Part shown: positions 42,760 through 51,590 of the stretch, in pieces | Layout of the letters: every line of letters starts with the position of its first letter | Numbering within the stretch: the stretch's first letter is position 1 | Source of the DNA: Cytophagales bacterium | Lineage (GTDB): Bacteria; Bacteroidota; Bacteroidia; Cytophagales; Bernardetiaceae | DNA length: 64,000 bases | Assembly: GCA_004293815.1 (NCBI GenBank) | Contig: RDZD01000011.1 | Location: forward strand, 92,040-156,039 | Reading direction: 5' to 3' | Made by a program: the position numbers and the translations under genes | Notes under the pieces: model-generated | Seen by the model: only the letters and a program-made list of their open reading frames with translations | Databases searched by the model: none | What the model was told of the DNA's origin: nothing

Positions 42760-43185
42760 ATGCGTATTGTCACTCTTTGCTTACTCTTTTGTGTTTTTTT
42801 TGTAGGTCTTGCAACGGCACAAAACAAAACCAATAAAAAAATGCCTAAAATTTATCTTGAGCTGGCCAAAGCCAAGTTTCCTGAAGGCGGTCACGAATCT
42901 TTAGCTAGCCCCAAAGGGCAGTACATCGTATGTCAAAAAATCCATGGGGGTACTGTAGAACGCCCAGAAACTACCGTGCATTATTTTGTATACGACGGTA
43001 AAAGCAAAAAGAAGATTTATGAAAGTACCATTGCCAACGGATCTTTAAAGTGGATTTCAGACACAGAAATTGAAATTCAAAATATACCTGGTAACCCTCG
43101 CGCTTTTACCACTGGCGATGACTATGCTTATATTTACAATGCCAAGACACAAAAGCTGACGAAAAAAGTGCCTCTTAAAGACTAA
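42760..43185 (+). CDS. Small exported hypothetical protein
   Basis: 141 aa with a signal peptide (~1-20, 'FFVGLATAQ'). The mature part is basic and beta rich, with 'ESLASPKGQYIVCQKIHGGT', 'VHYFVYDGKSKKKIYESTI' and 'LKWISDTEIEIQNIPG', reminiscent of a few WD/TolB-like strands ('W-I-S-D-T-E-I'), but too short for a propeller. No family recognised. Ends 2 nt before the convergent RNase H gene. Confidence 0.6.
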   Translation: MRIVTLCLLFCVFFVGLATAQNKTNKKMPKIYLELAKAKFPEGGHESLASPKGQYIVCQKIHGGTVERPETTVHYFVYDGKSKKKIYESTIANGSLKWISDTEIEIQNIPGNPRAFTTGDDYAYIYNAKTQKLTKKVPLKD

Positions 43186-43187
43186 AC

Positions 43188-43808
43188 TTACTTACGTCCA
43201 AAATCTGCTGGGATTTCACCCCAAATTTCGGTCTGCCACTTAAGCAGAAGATTGTCATAAGTATTGTTTTCTAACCATTTGATAGCTTTGTCCAAGTGCA
43301 CAAAAAGCTCTTCTGTCTTGCTATTGCGCTCTAAATTGGTCTTGATGCGCTTATTTCTGACCCAAGCCAAAGCCGTAATAGAGTCTGTATAAATAGGATA
43401 GTGGAGCTTTTGCTGTTTACAGAGAGCTAGTGCATGTACTAAGGCCAAAAATTCACCCATATTCACTGTGCCGAGTGGATAAAGCCTGCTATGAAAAATA
43501 ACCGTTTTGTTTTCTGTCCATACACCTTTGTACTCCAGAGGGCCAGGATTACCAGAGCAGGCCGCATCTACGGCTATGCTTTGAGTAATAATCTTGTGAT
43601 GTGCGTTGTTTTTTGATTTGAGGTTTTGTGAAGAAAAAGCCGTTTTAATGCCTGCCCTATAGGCTTCATGTGCTTCTTCTTCCGAGCTAAAAGATTTATA
43701 AACAGCCCCTACAAAGCCTTTTATTTGTTTCTGGCAATCTTCCCAGTTGCTAAAAACCCCTGTTTCTGCACCCTTCCAAACAACATAGAACTTACTTTTT
43801 GAGCTCAT
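43188..43808 (-). CDS. Ribonuclease H1 with N-terminal viroplasmin-type hybrid-binding domain
   Basis: 206 aa. The N-terminal ~50 residues ('KFYVVWKGAETGVFSNWEDC', 'YKSFSSEEEAHEAY') form the caulimovirus viroplasmin/HBD that grips RNA:DNA hybrids. The catalytic domain has the four acids: D in 'AVDAACSGNPGP', E in 'MGEFLALVHAL', D in 'IYTDSITAL', D in 'IPADFGRK'. It cleaves RNA in hybrids during replication. The start overlaps the stop of the sirtuin gene by 4 nt (ATGA), so the two are translationally coupled. Confidence 0.9.
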   Translation of the reverse strand: MSSKSKFYVVWKGAETGVFSNWEDCQKQIKGFVGAVYKSFSSEEEAHEAYRAGIKTAFSSQNLKSKNNAHHKIITQSIAVDAACSGNPGPLEYKGVWTENKTVIFHSRLYPLGTVNMGEFLALVHALALCKQQKLHYPIYTDSITALAWVRNKRIKTNLERNSKTEELFVHLDKAIKWLENNTYDNLLLKWQTEIWGEIPADFGRK

Positions 43809-44527
43809 AAAAATTCCTCAAAACCATAGTCTTTGGCCAAAATCTGATACAGCTTCTGCATGCCCATGGTGGCCTTTTCTGCAAAAAATATTTTGTTTTG
43901 TACGCCCTGAACCTCGGGGGTATTAGGGTCAATGATGTATTTGGACACCTTAGGGCGCACACAATGAATGAGGTTAGCTGCTGGGTAAACAGCTAGAGAT
44001 GTCCCCACAACCACAAAGATATCAGCTGTACTGGCGATTTCTGCGGCTTCTTCCATAAGCGGCACTGACTCGCCAAACCAAACAATATGGGGGCGGAGCT
44101 GTGAACCCAAGGGACAGACATCGCCTAGTTCTATGGTGTAATTGGGTGGAGGAACGTCAAACACTAAGTTTTCGTTCTTTGTGCTGCGCGACTTTTTAAG
44201 TTCACCATGTATGTGCAAAACTTTTGTACTGCCCCCACGCTCATGCAGGTCGTCCACGTTTTGCGTAATGATGTGCACATCAAAGAAGTTTTCAAGTTTC
44301 GCTAAAAGTTGATGTGCCAAATTAGGCTCAGCTTTGAGTGCATTTTTTCGTCTTTGATTATAAAAATCTAAGACCAATGCTGGATTTTTATACCAACCAC
44401 TCGGCGAGGCCACATCTTCTATGCGGTGGTTCTCCCAGAGGCCATCTGAAGCGCGGAAAGTAGGAATACCGCTCTCAGCACTGATACCCGCACCCGAAAG
44501 CACAACCAATTTGAGTTTTCTATTCAT
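43805..44527 (-). CDS. Sirtuin-family NAD-dependent deacylase, zinc-ligand-poor form
   Basis: 240 aa. NAD-binding 'LSGAGISAESGIPTFRASDGLW', catalytic 'TQNVDDLHERGG' followed by 'VLHIHGELKKSR' with the active-site His, and 'VVGTSLAVYPAANLIH'. 'DFYNQRR' gives the Y-x-x-R pair that marks class III enzymes acting on succinyl/malonyl lysine. The four zinc cysteines between the active-site His and 'LRPHIVWFGE' are missing except for one Cys, a state I recall from other Bacteroidota sirtuins. Middle gene of an apparent operon DUF4178-like - sirtuin - RNase H (9-nt gap and 4-nt overlap). Confidence 0.88.
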   Translation of the reverse strand: MNRKLKLVVLSGAGISAESGIPTFRASDGLWENHRIEDVASPSGWYKNPALVLDFYNQRRKNALKAEPNLAHQLLAKLENFFDVHIITQNVDDLHERGGSTKVLHIHGELKKSRSTKNENLVFDVPPPNYTIELGDVCPLGSQLRPHIVWFGESVPLMEEAAEIASTADIFVVVGTSLAVYPAANLIHCVRPKVSKYIIDPNTPEVQGVQNKIFFAEKATMGMQKLYQILAKDYGFEEFL

Positions 44528-44536
44528 GAAAAAATT

Positions 44537-45106
44537 TTATGCAGATGGTAAAATAGATGTAAAGTCGTATTCTTGATAAAGCTGCCCCACTGAAGCCTCA
44601 AAATCTTCCTCGTCCCACTGCTCTATGCTTATCAAATAAATACCGCTTTCGTCATAATAGTCCCAAGACATGAATTCAATGGACTCTTCTCGCGAGGTGG
44701 TGGCCACATTGCGAAAAAAGCCTGGGCTTTCACGCTCGCGATAATAAATTTTTCCTTGAAAATCGATACGCGCAGGCGGTTTGCCTTCAGCTAGAATGAT
44801 GCGGCCAATATTTGTGCCCACTTCCGAAAGCTTGAGCGAAGACGTACAAACCACTTCAAGCCCCTGTGGAGTGTTGGAAAGTGTAAGGTACTTGATGTCG
44901 GTATCAGCCTGTATCTTAAGACCTTTAGAGAACATGTAGTCGCCCCAATCGTATTCGTACTCTTCTAAAACCTCCCATGTCTTGAAATCAAAATCAAACA
45001 CAAAGCCTGCGTGCAAATCTTTAAGTTTGATATTGAGCGGGTCATAATCTAGCGGCTTTTTTTCGGCATCGCTATCTTTTTTCTTTTTAAAAAAACCAAA
45101 AGCCAT
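44537..45106 (-). CDS. DUF4178-like cytosolic protein
   Basis: 189 aa from the chosen Met. The frame runs 22 codons further upstream, but that stretch is a random-looking hydrophobic run, and 'MAFGFFKKKKDSDAEKK' is a natural start. Body: 'NIKLKDLHAGFVFDFDFKTW', 'EYEYDWGDYMFSKGLKI', 'YYRERESPGFF', 'MSWDYYDESGIYLISIEQWD'. The 'W-e-V-x-E-x-x-E-Y-x-W' and late 'Y-x-D-x-x-g-x-x-L-x-I-E-x-W' patterns fit DUF4178. Function unknown. First gene of the operon with the sirtuin and RNase H. Confidence 0.65.
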   Translation of the reverse strand: MAFGFFKKKKDSDAEKKPLDYDPLNIKLKDLHAGFVFDFDFKTWEVLEEYEYDWGDYMFSKGLKIQADTDIKYLTLSNTPQGLEVVCTSSLKLSEVGTNIGRIILAEGKPPARIDFQGKIYYRERESPGFFRNVATTSREESIEFMSWDYYDESGIYLISIEQWDEEDFEASVGQLYQEYDFTSILPSA

Positions 45107-45422
45107 GTGTGTGAGGTGGATTAGAGATACATAATTGCAAAGCAAATTTATAAATAAAAATAACAATTTCAAACCAAGCTTACCGTTTTTGACAAAGTTG
45201 CATTTTTAGTGACATTCAAATTGCAAAAATATCGGACTTTTAGGAGCTACTGGCGGCAGACAAGAGAAAATAAGTGACACTATAACATTGGTAATAAATC
45301 AAATACGATACGCTTTCGATTGATTTTGAGTTGATAAAAAAAAGCACGAAATTTGTATGTAAGTTGTCATACTTTTTTTGATTCTGCCCTAATAACAGTT
45401 TTATATTCAAACTAAAACTTTC

Positions 45423-46796
45423 ATGATTACATTTTTAAAAAAAATACAATTGCTTCGCTTTTTTGATTTGCAGAATGCCTCTTCTAGGGTATTCACGTGG
45501 TTTTTGGCGGCTTTCCTTTGTTTCGGAATCAGCCAAAGTGTCTTTTCAGAAGACGATAGCAAGAAGATAAAGATGGTAGAGCTATGTGAAAAGCTTGTAT
45601 CTCAGTGCAAAAACGAAGACATAGAAGGTGCGCAGGCCACTTTGGCAGAAGCTGAGCTTCTGAAAACGTCACCTGAAGTGATTTGCTACATGAAAGGCAT
45701 GATTGCTGAAACCCAAAAAAATGTCAATGAAGCCCAAATGCAATTTACCAAGGCGGTAGAAATCAAGTTAGATTATAGCAGCGCACACCTCAAATTAGCC
45801 TCTATGTTTCGTCGCCAGGGCGACTTGGAAACCGCAGCTCTACATTTTGACAAAGCTTTCCATGGCCATGCCTCTTCAGAGGAAAAGGTAAAAGCCAAAC
45901 TTGGAACGCTCTTGATTTTAGAACAACAGCAAATGCTCAGCAAAGAGACCCTCAAGCACTTTAAAGAATTACAACATGCTGTGCCACACAGCAAATATCC
46001 ATATAAAATTTATCTTTTGGAAGCACGTGTGGCTTTTGAGGCTGCCGAGTATACAACTGCTCAAAAAGCTGCCTCTAATGCCGCTACAGCTGCCGATGCC
46101 AAAAATCTTGACGAGGTTTATTATTTACACGTTGCAGCCAGCCACGCGCTCAAAGACTACGAAAGCATGGGCAAATACATAGACCAAATCAAAAGTAGTG
46201 CTTGCCGCGATAAATTGAAATCTATGGACTACGAGCATTATTACAATTTGGGCTTTGCTTATTACCACGCTTATGAATTAGAAAAAAGCCAACATTGTAT
46301 AGATATCGCACTCAAGATAAAGCCTACTTATTTAAATGCTGTGCAGTATCAAAACTTATTAGAGAAAAAGGCTGCTGATAAAAGCCGTGACATTTCGCAT
46401 GCCAACCACAAGCTTATAGAGGCAAAACATGCACAACATAGCTCAAGTTACTACGCAGACTTGGCGCGTCTCTATCTGCATGAGAAAAAGTACACCAAAG
46501 CCATACATTGCGCAGACTCCTGTTTGAGGCTAGACGCACAAAACGGTGAAGTGGTGTTTTTGAAGGCAATTGCCCAATACAAGCATCACCACGCACAAGA
46601 TGCCGTCAAAACACTCAACCAGTTGTTAAACTCGCCCTATACGCGTGAAGAAGAAAATCGCGACAAGGTGCTCTTTACCCAAGCTCTTTTTTACAAAAGC
46701 TTACATCAGTCGGATAAAGCCCGTCAGAATCTGGAGACTATCGTAAGCAGCATTTATCAAACAGCGGCCAAACATGAGGAAACTCTACTAAAATAG
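45423..46796 (+). CDS. Tetratricopeptide-repeat protein
   Basis: 457 aa. An N-terminal hydrophobic stretch (residues 27-42) is a signal peptide or membrane anchor. Helical repeats follow, for example 'SSAHLKLASMFRRQGDLETAALHFDKAF', 'YYNLGFAYYHAYELEKSQHC', 'YADLARLYLHEKKYTKAIHC', 'VVFLKAIAQYKHHHAQDAVK', each with the TPR A/G-Y-x-x-A pattern. Acts as a protein-binding scaffold, probably periplasmic; partners unknown. Transcribed alone. Confidence 0.8.
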   Translation: MITFLKKIQLLRFFDLQNASSRVFTWFLAAFLCFGISQSVFSEDDSKKIKMVELCEKLVSQCKNEDIEGAQATLAEAELLKTSPEVICYMKGMIAETQKNVNEAQMQFTKAVEIKLDYSSAHLKLASMFRRQGDLETAALHFDKAFHGHASSEEKVKAKLGTLLILEQQQMLSKETLKHFKELQHAVPHSKYPYKIYLLEARVAFEAAEYTTAQKAASNAATAADAKNLDEVYYLHVAASHALKDYESMGKYIDQIKSSACRDKLKSMDYEHYYNLGFAYYHAYELEKSQHCIDIALKIKPTYLNAVQYQNLLEKKAADKSRDISHANHKLIEAKHAQHSSSYYADLARLYLHEKKYTKAIHCADSCLRLDAQNGEVVFLKAIAQYKHHHAQDAVKTLNQLLNSPYTREEENRDKVLFTQALFYKSLHQSDKARQNLETIVSSIYQTAAKHEETLLK

Positions 46797-46876
46797 CCTG
46801 CGCTAAAGGCGTAAAAGAAACGCATATTTAAGCTGTTTGGGGTGTTGAACATCTTCACAGGTTGGAGTCAATTTGC

Positions 46877-46907
46877 TTGCCTACTTGTAGGATATAGCTT
46901 AAATTTG
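46877..46907 (+). promoter_or_regulatory. Bacteroidota-type promoter for pyrC
   Basis: TTG at 46877-46879, 20 nt, TAAATTTG at 46900-46907 (exact -7 match). It supports ATG 46956 (about 48 nt downstream) as the pyrC start. Confidence 0.5.
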
Positions 46908-46955
46908 CCACACCCAAATTTTTTGTAAAACCCAATATCAAGAGAATTGAACGCT

Positions 46956-48296
46956 ATGAACTTGCTCATAAAGAATGCGTCTGTTATCAACGAAGGCCAA
47001 ATCAAAAACTTAGATGTTTTGATTAAAAATGGACTAATCGAAAAAATAGCTCCCGTTATAGACAACCTACCCTTTAACGCCCTTGAAATAAAAGCAGAAG
47101 GCTTATTCATGATGCCTGGTGTGATTGACGATCAAGTCCATTTCAGAGAACCTGGTCTCACACACAAAGCTTGTATTGCTACAGAAGCGCGAGCGGCAGT
47201 GGTAGGTGGAACCACCTCTTTTATGGAAATGCCCAATACCGTACCCAATACCTTGACCCAAAAACTTTTGCAAGAAAAGTATGACCGTGCTCAACAAACG
47301 TCTCTAGCTAACTACTCTTTTTTTATGGGCGTTTCTAATGACAATATAGAGGAGGTATTACGAACTGATAAAAAAACAGTATGTGGCCTGAAGATATTTA
47401 TGGGATCTTCTACAGGTAATATGTTGGTGGATAATGAGAAAGTATTAACGCATATTTTTAGCGAAGCAGACCTGCTTATTGCCACACATTGTGAGCAGGA
47501 GGCACGCGTGAGAGCGCGTTTTGCAGAATTTGAGGCTACCTATGGCGCAGAGATTCCTGTCTGGGCACACCCACTCATCCGTGACGAAGAGGCTTGCTTG
47601 ATGTCTTCACGCTTTGCCGCTGAGCTTGCTCGCAAACACAATACGCGTTTACACATCTTGCATATTAGTACTTTGGACGAACTGGCTCTTTTCAGTAATG
47701 CGCTGCCTCTCAAAGACAAACGAATAACAGCTGAGGTATGCGTACATCATCTATGGTTTTCGGCAGATGACTATGCGCGTTTAGGTTCTCAAATCAAGTG
47801 CAATCCAGCAGTGAAAGCATCTAAGCATAAAGAAGAACTCTTTAAAGCTCTTTTAGACAACCGTTTGGATATTATTGCTACCGATCATGCACCTCATACT
47901 TGGGCGGAGAAGCAAAACAAAGCTTATAAAGACGTACCGTCAGGTGTCCCCTTGGTTCAGCACAGCCTTTATGCCATGCTGGACTTTTACAAGCAAGGGA
48001 AAATTAGCTTAGAAAAAATTGCTGAAAAAATGTGCCATGCTGTAGCAGATTGTTTTCAGATAGAAAAAAGAGGTTACATTCGCGAGGGCTATTTTGCTGA
48101 TTTAGTGCTTTTTGATATCAAAAAAAACCATACCGTAAGTAAGGAAAACTTGCATTATCATTGCGCTTGGTCGCCTTTCGAGGGTCATACTTTTGGTTCA
48201 GAAATTACACATACGATTGTCTCTGGACATCTGGCCTATGCCAACGGTGTCCTCAACGAAAATCAGAAAGGACAAAGACTGACTTTTAGCAGATAG
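46956..48296 (+). CDS. pyrC: Dihydroorotase
   Basis: 446 aa. Amidohydrolase of the third step of pyrimidine synthesis (carbamoyl-aspartate to dihydroorotate). 'GVIDDQVHFREPGLTHKACI' is the entry motif; most class I enzymes have D-x-H-V-H-x-R, whereas here the first His is Gln, a feature of a Bacteroidota subgroup. 'GTTSFMEMPNTVPNT' and 'CGLKIFMGSSTGNML' (carboxylated Lys candidate), 'THCEQEA', 'LHILHIST' and 'IATDHAPHT' give the remaining metal ligands and catalytic Asp. A TTG three codons upstream is in frame; ATG 46956 is preferred. Confidence 0.92.
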   Translation: MNLLIKNASVINEGQIKNLDVLIKNGLIEKIAPVIDNLPFNALEIKAEGLFMMPGVIDDQVHFREPGLTHKACIATEARAAVVGGTTSFMEMPNTVPNTLTQKLLQEKYDRAQQTSLANYSFFMGVSNDNIEEVLRTDKKTVCGLKIFMGSSTGNMLVDNEKVLTHIFSEADLLIATHCEQEARVRARFAEFEATYGAEIPVWAHPLIRDEEACLMSSRFAAELARKHNTRLHILHISTLDELALFSNALPLKDKRITAEVCVHHLWFSADDYARLGSQIKCNPAVKASKHKEELFKALLDNRLDIIATDHAPHTWAEKQNKAYKDVPSGVPLVQHSLYAMLDFYKQGKISLEKIAEKMCHAVADCFQIEKRGYIREGYFADLVLFDIKKNHTVSKENLHYHCAWSPFEGHTFGSEITHTIVSGHLAYANGVLNENQKGQRLTFSR

Positions 48297-48362
48297 TAAA
48301 ATTACAAATAAATAGAATGTTTGCATTTTATAAAGGAAAAGTAACACTTGGTACAATTTGGA

Positions 48363-48393
48363 TTGTGAGATTCAGCCTATCAAGCTATATTTG
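48363..48393 (+). promoter_or_regulatory. Bacteroidota-type promoter for the YARHG gene
   Basis: TTG at 48363-48365, 20 nt, TATATTTG at 48386-48393 (exact -7 match), 48 nt before the ATG at 48441. Confidence 0.5.
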
Positions 48394-48440
48394 CGTTAAA
48401 CTATTCAGAAACTTAGTTTTACTCTAAAATCTCTTATCAT

Positions 48441-48815
48441 ATGAAATACCTACTTTCTTGCTTTATCCTTTTGAGTTTTGCTTTTTCTACTACCTCCTTT
48501 GTTTCAATAACCTCACATCCTCTCAGCTTTTGGCAAGATGGTTCGGATTTGGACTTTCCGGGCAAATACCCTCACACTGCTACTCGTCTTATCAAAGCCT
48601 CTGAAATTCAGAGCATGAGCAAAGATGAGTTGCGCATCATGCGTAATGAAATTTATGCTCGTCATGGTATGATTTTTAAAACCCCTTTGATGAAGAGTTA
48701 TTTCAATACAGTGCGTGGCTACAACCCTCGCTATGACGATGTGTCAAAAATGCTTTCAAAAATAGAAAATCAAAACATTGCCACGATTAAATCAGTGGAA
48801 GACAAAAAGAAATAA
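48441..48815 (+). CDS. Exported YARHG-domain protein
   Basis: 124 aa. Signal peptide (~1-22). The mature part is essentially one YARHG domain, named for its motif: 'LRIMRNEIYARHGMIFKT' followed by 'YFNTVRGYNPRYDDVSKML' and 'NIATIKSVE'. YARHG domains occur in extracellular proteins of many bacteria and are thought to bind cell-surface material; the precise role is unknown. A single-domain form of this size is common. Monocistronic: promoter upstream, hairpin terminator downstream. Confidence 0.88.
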   Translation: MKYLLSCFILLSFAFSTTSFVSITSHPLSFWQDGSDLDFPGKYPHTATRLIKASEIQSMSKDELRIMRNEIYARHGMIFKTPLMKSYFNTVRGYNPRYDDVSKMLSKIENQNIATIKSVEDKKK

Positions 48816-49259
48816 CATCACGATTTACTACTAAATGCCCCACCAATAGCAAAGCTTTGAGGTTTTATAAACCTTCAAAGCTTTTTGCTTTTGAGCGTAT
48901 CAAATTCAGAATCATACCAAAGAACTAATTTGCAAATGAGCGTCAATCCGAAAAGTTAGAAATAAAGGAGTCTCTTACAGGCATCAAAGCCAAATAGCTT
49001 ATTCATAAGAGGGCTTTGTCAAGAATAATATGAGGTTTTTATAGCTCTTTTTAAAGAGAAACTGGTTAAAAAAAACACTTTTGTATTTTTTTTAGTTTAA
49101 TGTACGCTAATAAATTATGAAAGCTAAGTTTTGACACAATATTTGCTTAAGTTTGTTGCGAAGACTGTCTTATTTTTTATTATAATTTTTTGTTTGGCGC
49201 ATCTTATCGTTAATTTATTGCACTTAACTCTTTATCAATAAATATTTTGTACCAAGATA
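48816..49259 (+). other. Intergenic region between the YARHG and sensor-kinase genes
   Basis: About 445 nt. The first part holds the terminator listed separately. The remainder is A/T-rich, becoming extremely so before the kinase start, with no clear TAnnTTTG element and no credible gene. Confidence 0.45.
48851..48891 (+). terminator. Rho-independent terminator after the YARHG gene
   Basis: AAAGCTTTGAGGTTT (48851-48865) pairs with AAACCTTCAAAGCTTT (48869-48884) with a single bulged base, 3-nt loop, followed by T-rich sequence. Confidence 0.75.
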
Positions 49260-51590
49260 ATGCTTTTTAAGACCATTCTTGAGGTTCTTTATTCTATTGG
49301 CTTAAAGCCTAATTTACCCACACATCTTGTCAAATGCGTTAGAATCTCTAATAAAATTGCGCTTTTGATGGTATCGTTAGTGTTGTTACTTTCTCCTATT
49401 TATGCTTTTAACGAGATAGCATATTTTGGGGTTTTACCAGCACTTGTATTAGGCTTGTCTGTTTTATTGCTAAACGGCCTAGGACTTCATACCATTTCTC
49501 GGCCGCTGCTTTCTGTTTCTCTAACGCTTACTTTAGTTTTTTTCTGTACTTTGCTTCTTCCAGGAGGTTCGCGTATGCCCGTAGGTACACCAGTGCTAGC
49601 CATTTCCTTGGGCCTACTTTCCACTATTATTTTTGACGTTCGTGAAAAATTTTGGATATTTTCCGCTTACATAGTTAACACGCTTTTATTGATTTTTCTA
49701 ACCACATTCTTTGGCCTTATAGAAATTAATGCAGATGGTGCATTCGTATACCAACCTTGGTTTGGATATGTGCTAGTATGCAGCGGCTCTAGTATTGCAT
49801 TCTTTATTCTTTTTATGGTGCAGATAGGTAATGAAAGTAGTCTTTCAACGCTTCAGAAGTATAATAAAGAGATTTTAGAATGGAATCAAAGTTTAGAAAA
49901 CCGTGTGTATGAACGTACCAAAGAACTTCTAGCCTCAGAAGAGGAGCTACGACAAAATTTAGAAGAAATTCAGTCAATTCAAGAGGCCATGGAGGGTCAG
50001 TCGCAAAAAATACACTCTCAAAACGAAAGCCTGCTAGCCTCGGAAGAAGAACTCAAACAGAATTTGGAAGAACTAAAAAGTACTCAAGAACACATTGAAA
50101 AGCAGAATCAGATACTTTTAAAACTTCAACAGGAAGAACAAGAAGCTAACGAAGTCTTTCGTGTGATGTTTGAAGAATCTTCCAATGCTCATCTGTTGTT
50201 TGATAAAGACAGAGGTATCTTTGATTGCAACAGTGCAGCTGTCAAGCTACTTGGCTACACACATAAAAGTCAGTGTCTGGGTTTACGTCCACCGCAGCTT
50301 TCACCAGAATACCAACCCAACGGAATCAGGTCGTCAGAAGCCATTAAAGAACACGCTGCACAGCTGCAAGAAGGGCGTTTTGTGCGTTTCGAGTGGGTAC
50401 ACTTGCGCGCTGACGGCTCTGAGTTTTGGGTAGACGTGTCTCTTACACCGCTTGTTATAAAGAATATGCCAACAATTTTGGCAGTTTGGAATGACCTCTC
50501 TTATATCAAGGAGAAAGAAATTGCTTTAGAGAAGTCCAATAAAGAACTTTCAGAGACTCTAAAAAACCTGCAAGAAACTCAAAATCAACTAATTATGTCA
50601 GATAAAATGGCCACACTTGGGCAGCTTGTGGCCAATATTGCGCATGAAATCAATACGCCTTTGGGAGCTATTCGCTCATCAAGTAATAACATTAGTAGTG
50701 CCTCAAATAAAGTTATTAAGACTCTTCCTAAGTTTTTTCAGCAGCTAAGCGAGCAAGAGATGATGGTTTTTGAAGATATGCTTGTGCTGACTTCAGATAA
50801 AAACGAAAGACTATCCACACGTGAGCTCAGAACACTGCGCTATGAACTCATAGACCAACTTGAAGCTCTTAAAGTGGTAGAAGCGGAACAAAAAGCAGAG
50901 ATTCTGCTAAGCTTGGGGTTAGAAGAGCATATCAACCAATTTACAGAGTTATTATGTGCTCCTCATGCGCTCAGCTTCCTGAAAAATATGCAACAAATGA
51001 GCTTGCTTATCAGCGCGAATAAAAACGTCCTTCTAGCCACTGACAAAGCTGCCAAAATAGTGTTTGCGCTTAAAAACTTTTCTCGCCAAGATCATACAGG
51101 GTTCAAGCAGCCTATCCGTCTGAATGCAAGTCTTGAAACCACCCTTTCGCTTTACCACCACCAAATCAAGCAGCACGTGGAGGTAGTTCGGGAGTTTTCG
51201 GAAATTCCAGAGTTTGACGGCTACCCAGATGAGCTAGTACAGGTGTGGACAAACCTTGTACACAATGCTTTACAGGCTATAAGCGGTAAAGGTAAAATTA
51301 CTATCAATACAAGCCTTCGAAACAATTTGGCTTGTGTTTCCATACAAGATACAGGAGTTGGTATTCCAAAAGCTATTCAACCAAAAATATTTGATCCTTT
51401 TTTCACAACCAAAAAAGCAGGTGAAGGCAGTGGGTTAGGTCTTGATATTGTCCGTAAAATCGTAGAAAAGCACGAAGGCAGAATTTATTTTGAATCTACC
51501 GAAAATGTAGGAACTACTTTTTTTGTAGAAATTCCTATTCTGTCCGCAAAGGAAACCCAGACTGACACTGTAGAAAAAATTATAGATTAA
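49260..51590 (+). CDS. Membrane sensor histidine kinase with duplicated coiled coil and PAS domain
   Basis: 776 aa. About six membrane helices in residues 30-190, then a long coiled coil with an internal duplication ('LLASEEELRQNLEEIQSIQE' and 'LLASEEELKQNLEELKSTQE'), a PAS domain (~300-420, 'FRVMFEESSNAHLLFDKDRG'), another coiled coil, and the kinase core. Phospho-acceptor H462 lies in 'LVANIAHEINTPLGAI'. N-box 'WTNLVHNALQAI', G1 'IQDTGVGIPKAI', F-box and G2 'FDPFFTTKKAGEGSGLGLDIV' are present. Between the H-box and ATPase lies a ~130-residue helical insert ('SSSNNISSASNKVIKTLPKF' and on), a form seen in HAMP-less Bacteroidota kinases. No response regulator is adjacent. Its 3' end overlaps hemA by 4 nt. 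Confidence 0.9.
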   Translation: MLFKTILEVLYSIGLKPNLPTHLVKCVRISNKIALLMVSLVLLLSPIYAFNEIAYFGVLPALVLGLSVLLLNGLGLHTISRPLLSVSLTLTLVFFCTLLLPGGSRMPVGTPVLAISLGLLSTIIFDVREKFWIFSAYIVNTLLLIFLTTFFGLIEINADGAFVYQPWFGYVLVCSGSSIAFFILFMVQIGNESSLSTLQKYNKEILEWNQSLENRVYERTKELLASEEELRQNLEEIQSIQEAMEGQSQKIHSQNESLLASEEELKQNLEELKSTQEHIEKQNQILLKLQQEEQEANEVFRVMFEESSNAHLLFDKDRGIFDCNSAAVKLLGYTHKSQCLGLRPPQLSPEYQPNGIRSSEAIKEHAAQLQEGRFVRFEWVHLRADGSEFWVDVSLTPLVIKNMPTILAVWNDLSYIKEKEIALEKSNKELSETLKNLQETQNQLIMSDKMATLGQLVANIAHEINTPLGAIRSSSNNISSASNKVIKTLPKFFQQLSEQEMMVFEDMLVLTSDKNERLSTRELRTLRYELIDQLEALKVVEAEQKAEILLSLGLEEHINQFTELLCAPHALSFLKNMQQMSLLISANKNVLLATDKAAKIVFALKNFSRQDHTGFKQPIRLNASLETTLSLYHHQIKQHVEVVREFSEIPEFDGYPDELVQVWTNLVHNALQAISGKGKITINTSLRNNLACVSIQDTGVGIPKAIQPKIFDPFFTTKKAGEGSGLGLDIVRKIVEKHEGRIYFESTENVGTTFFVEIPILSAKETQTDTVEKIID

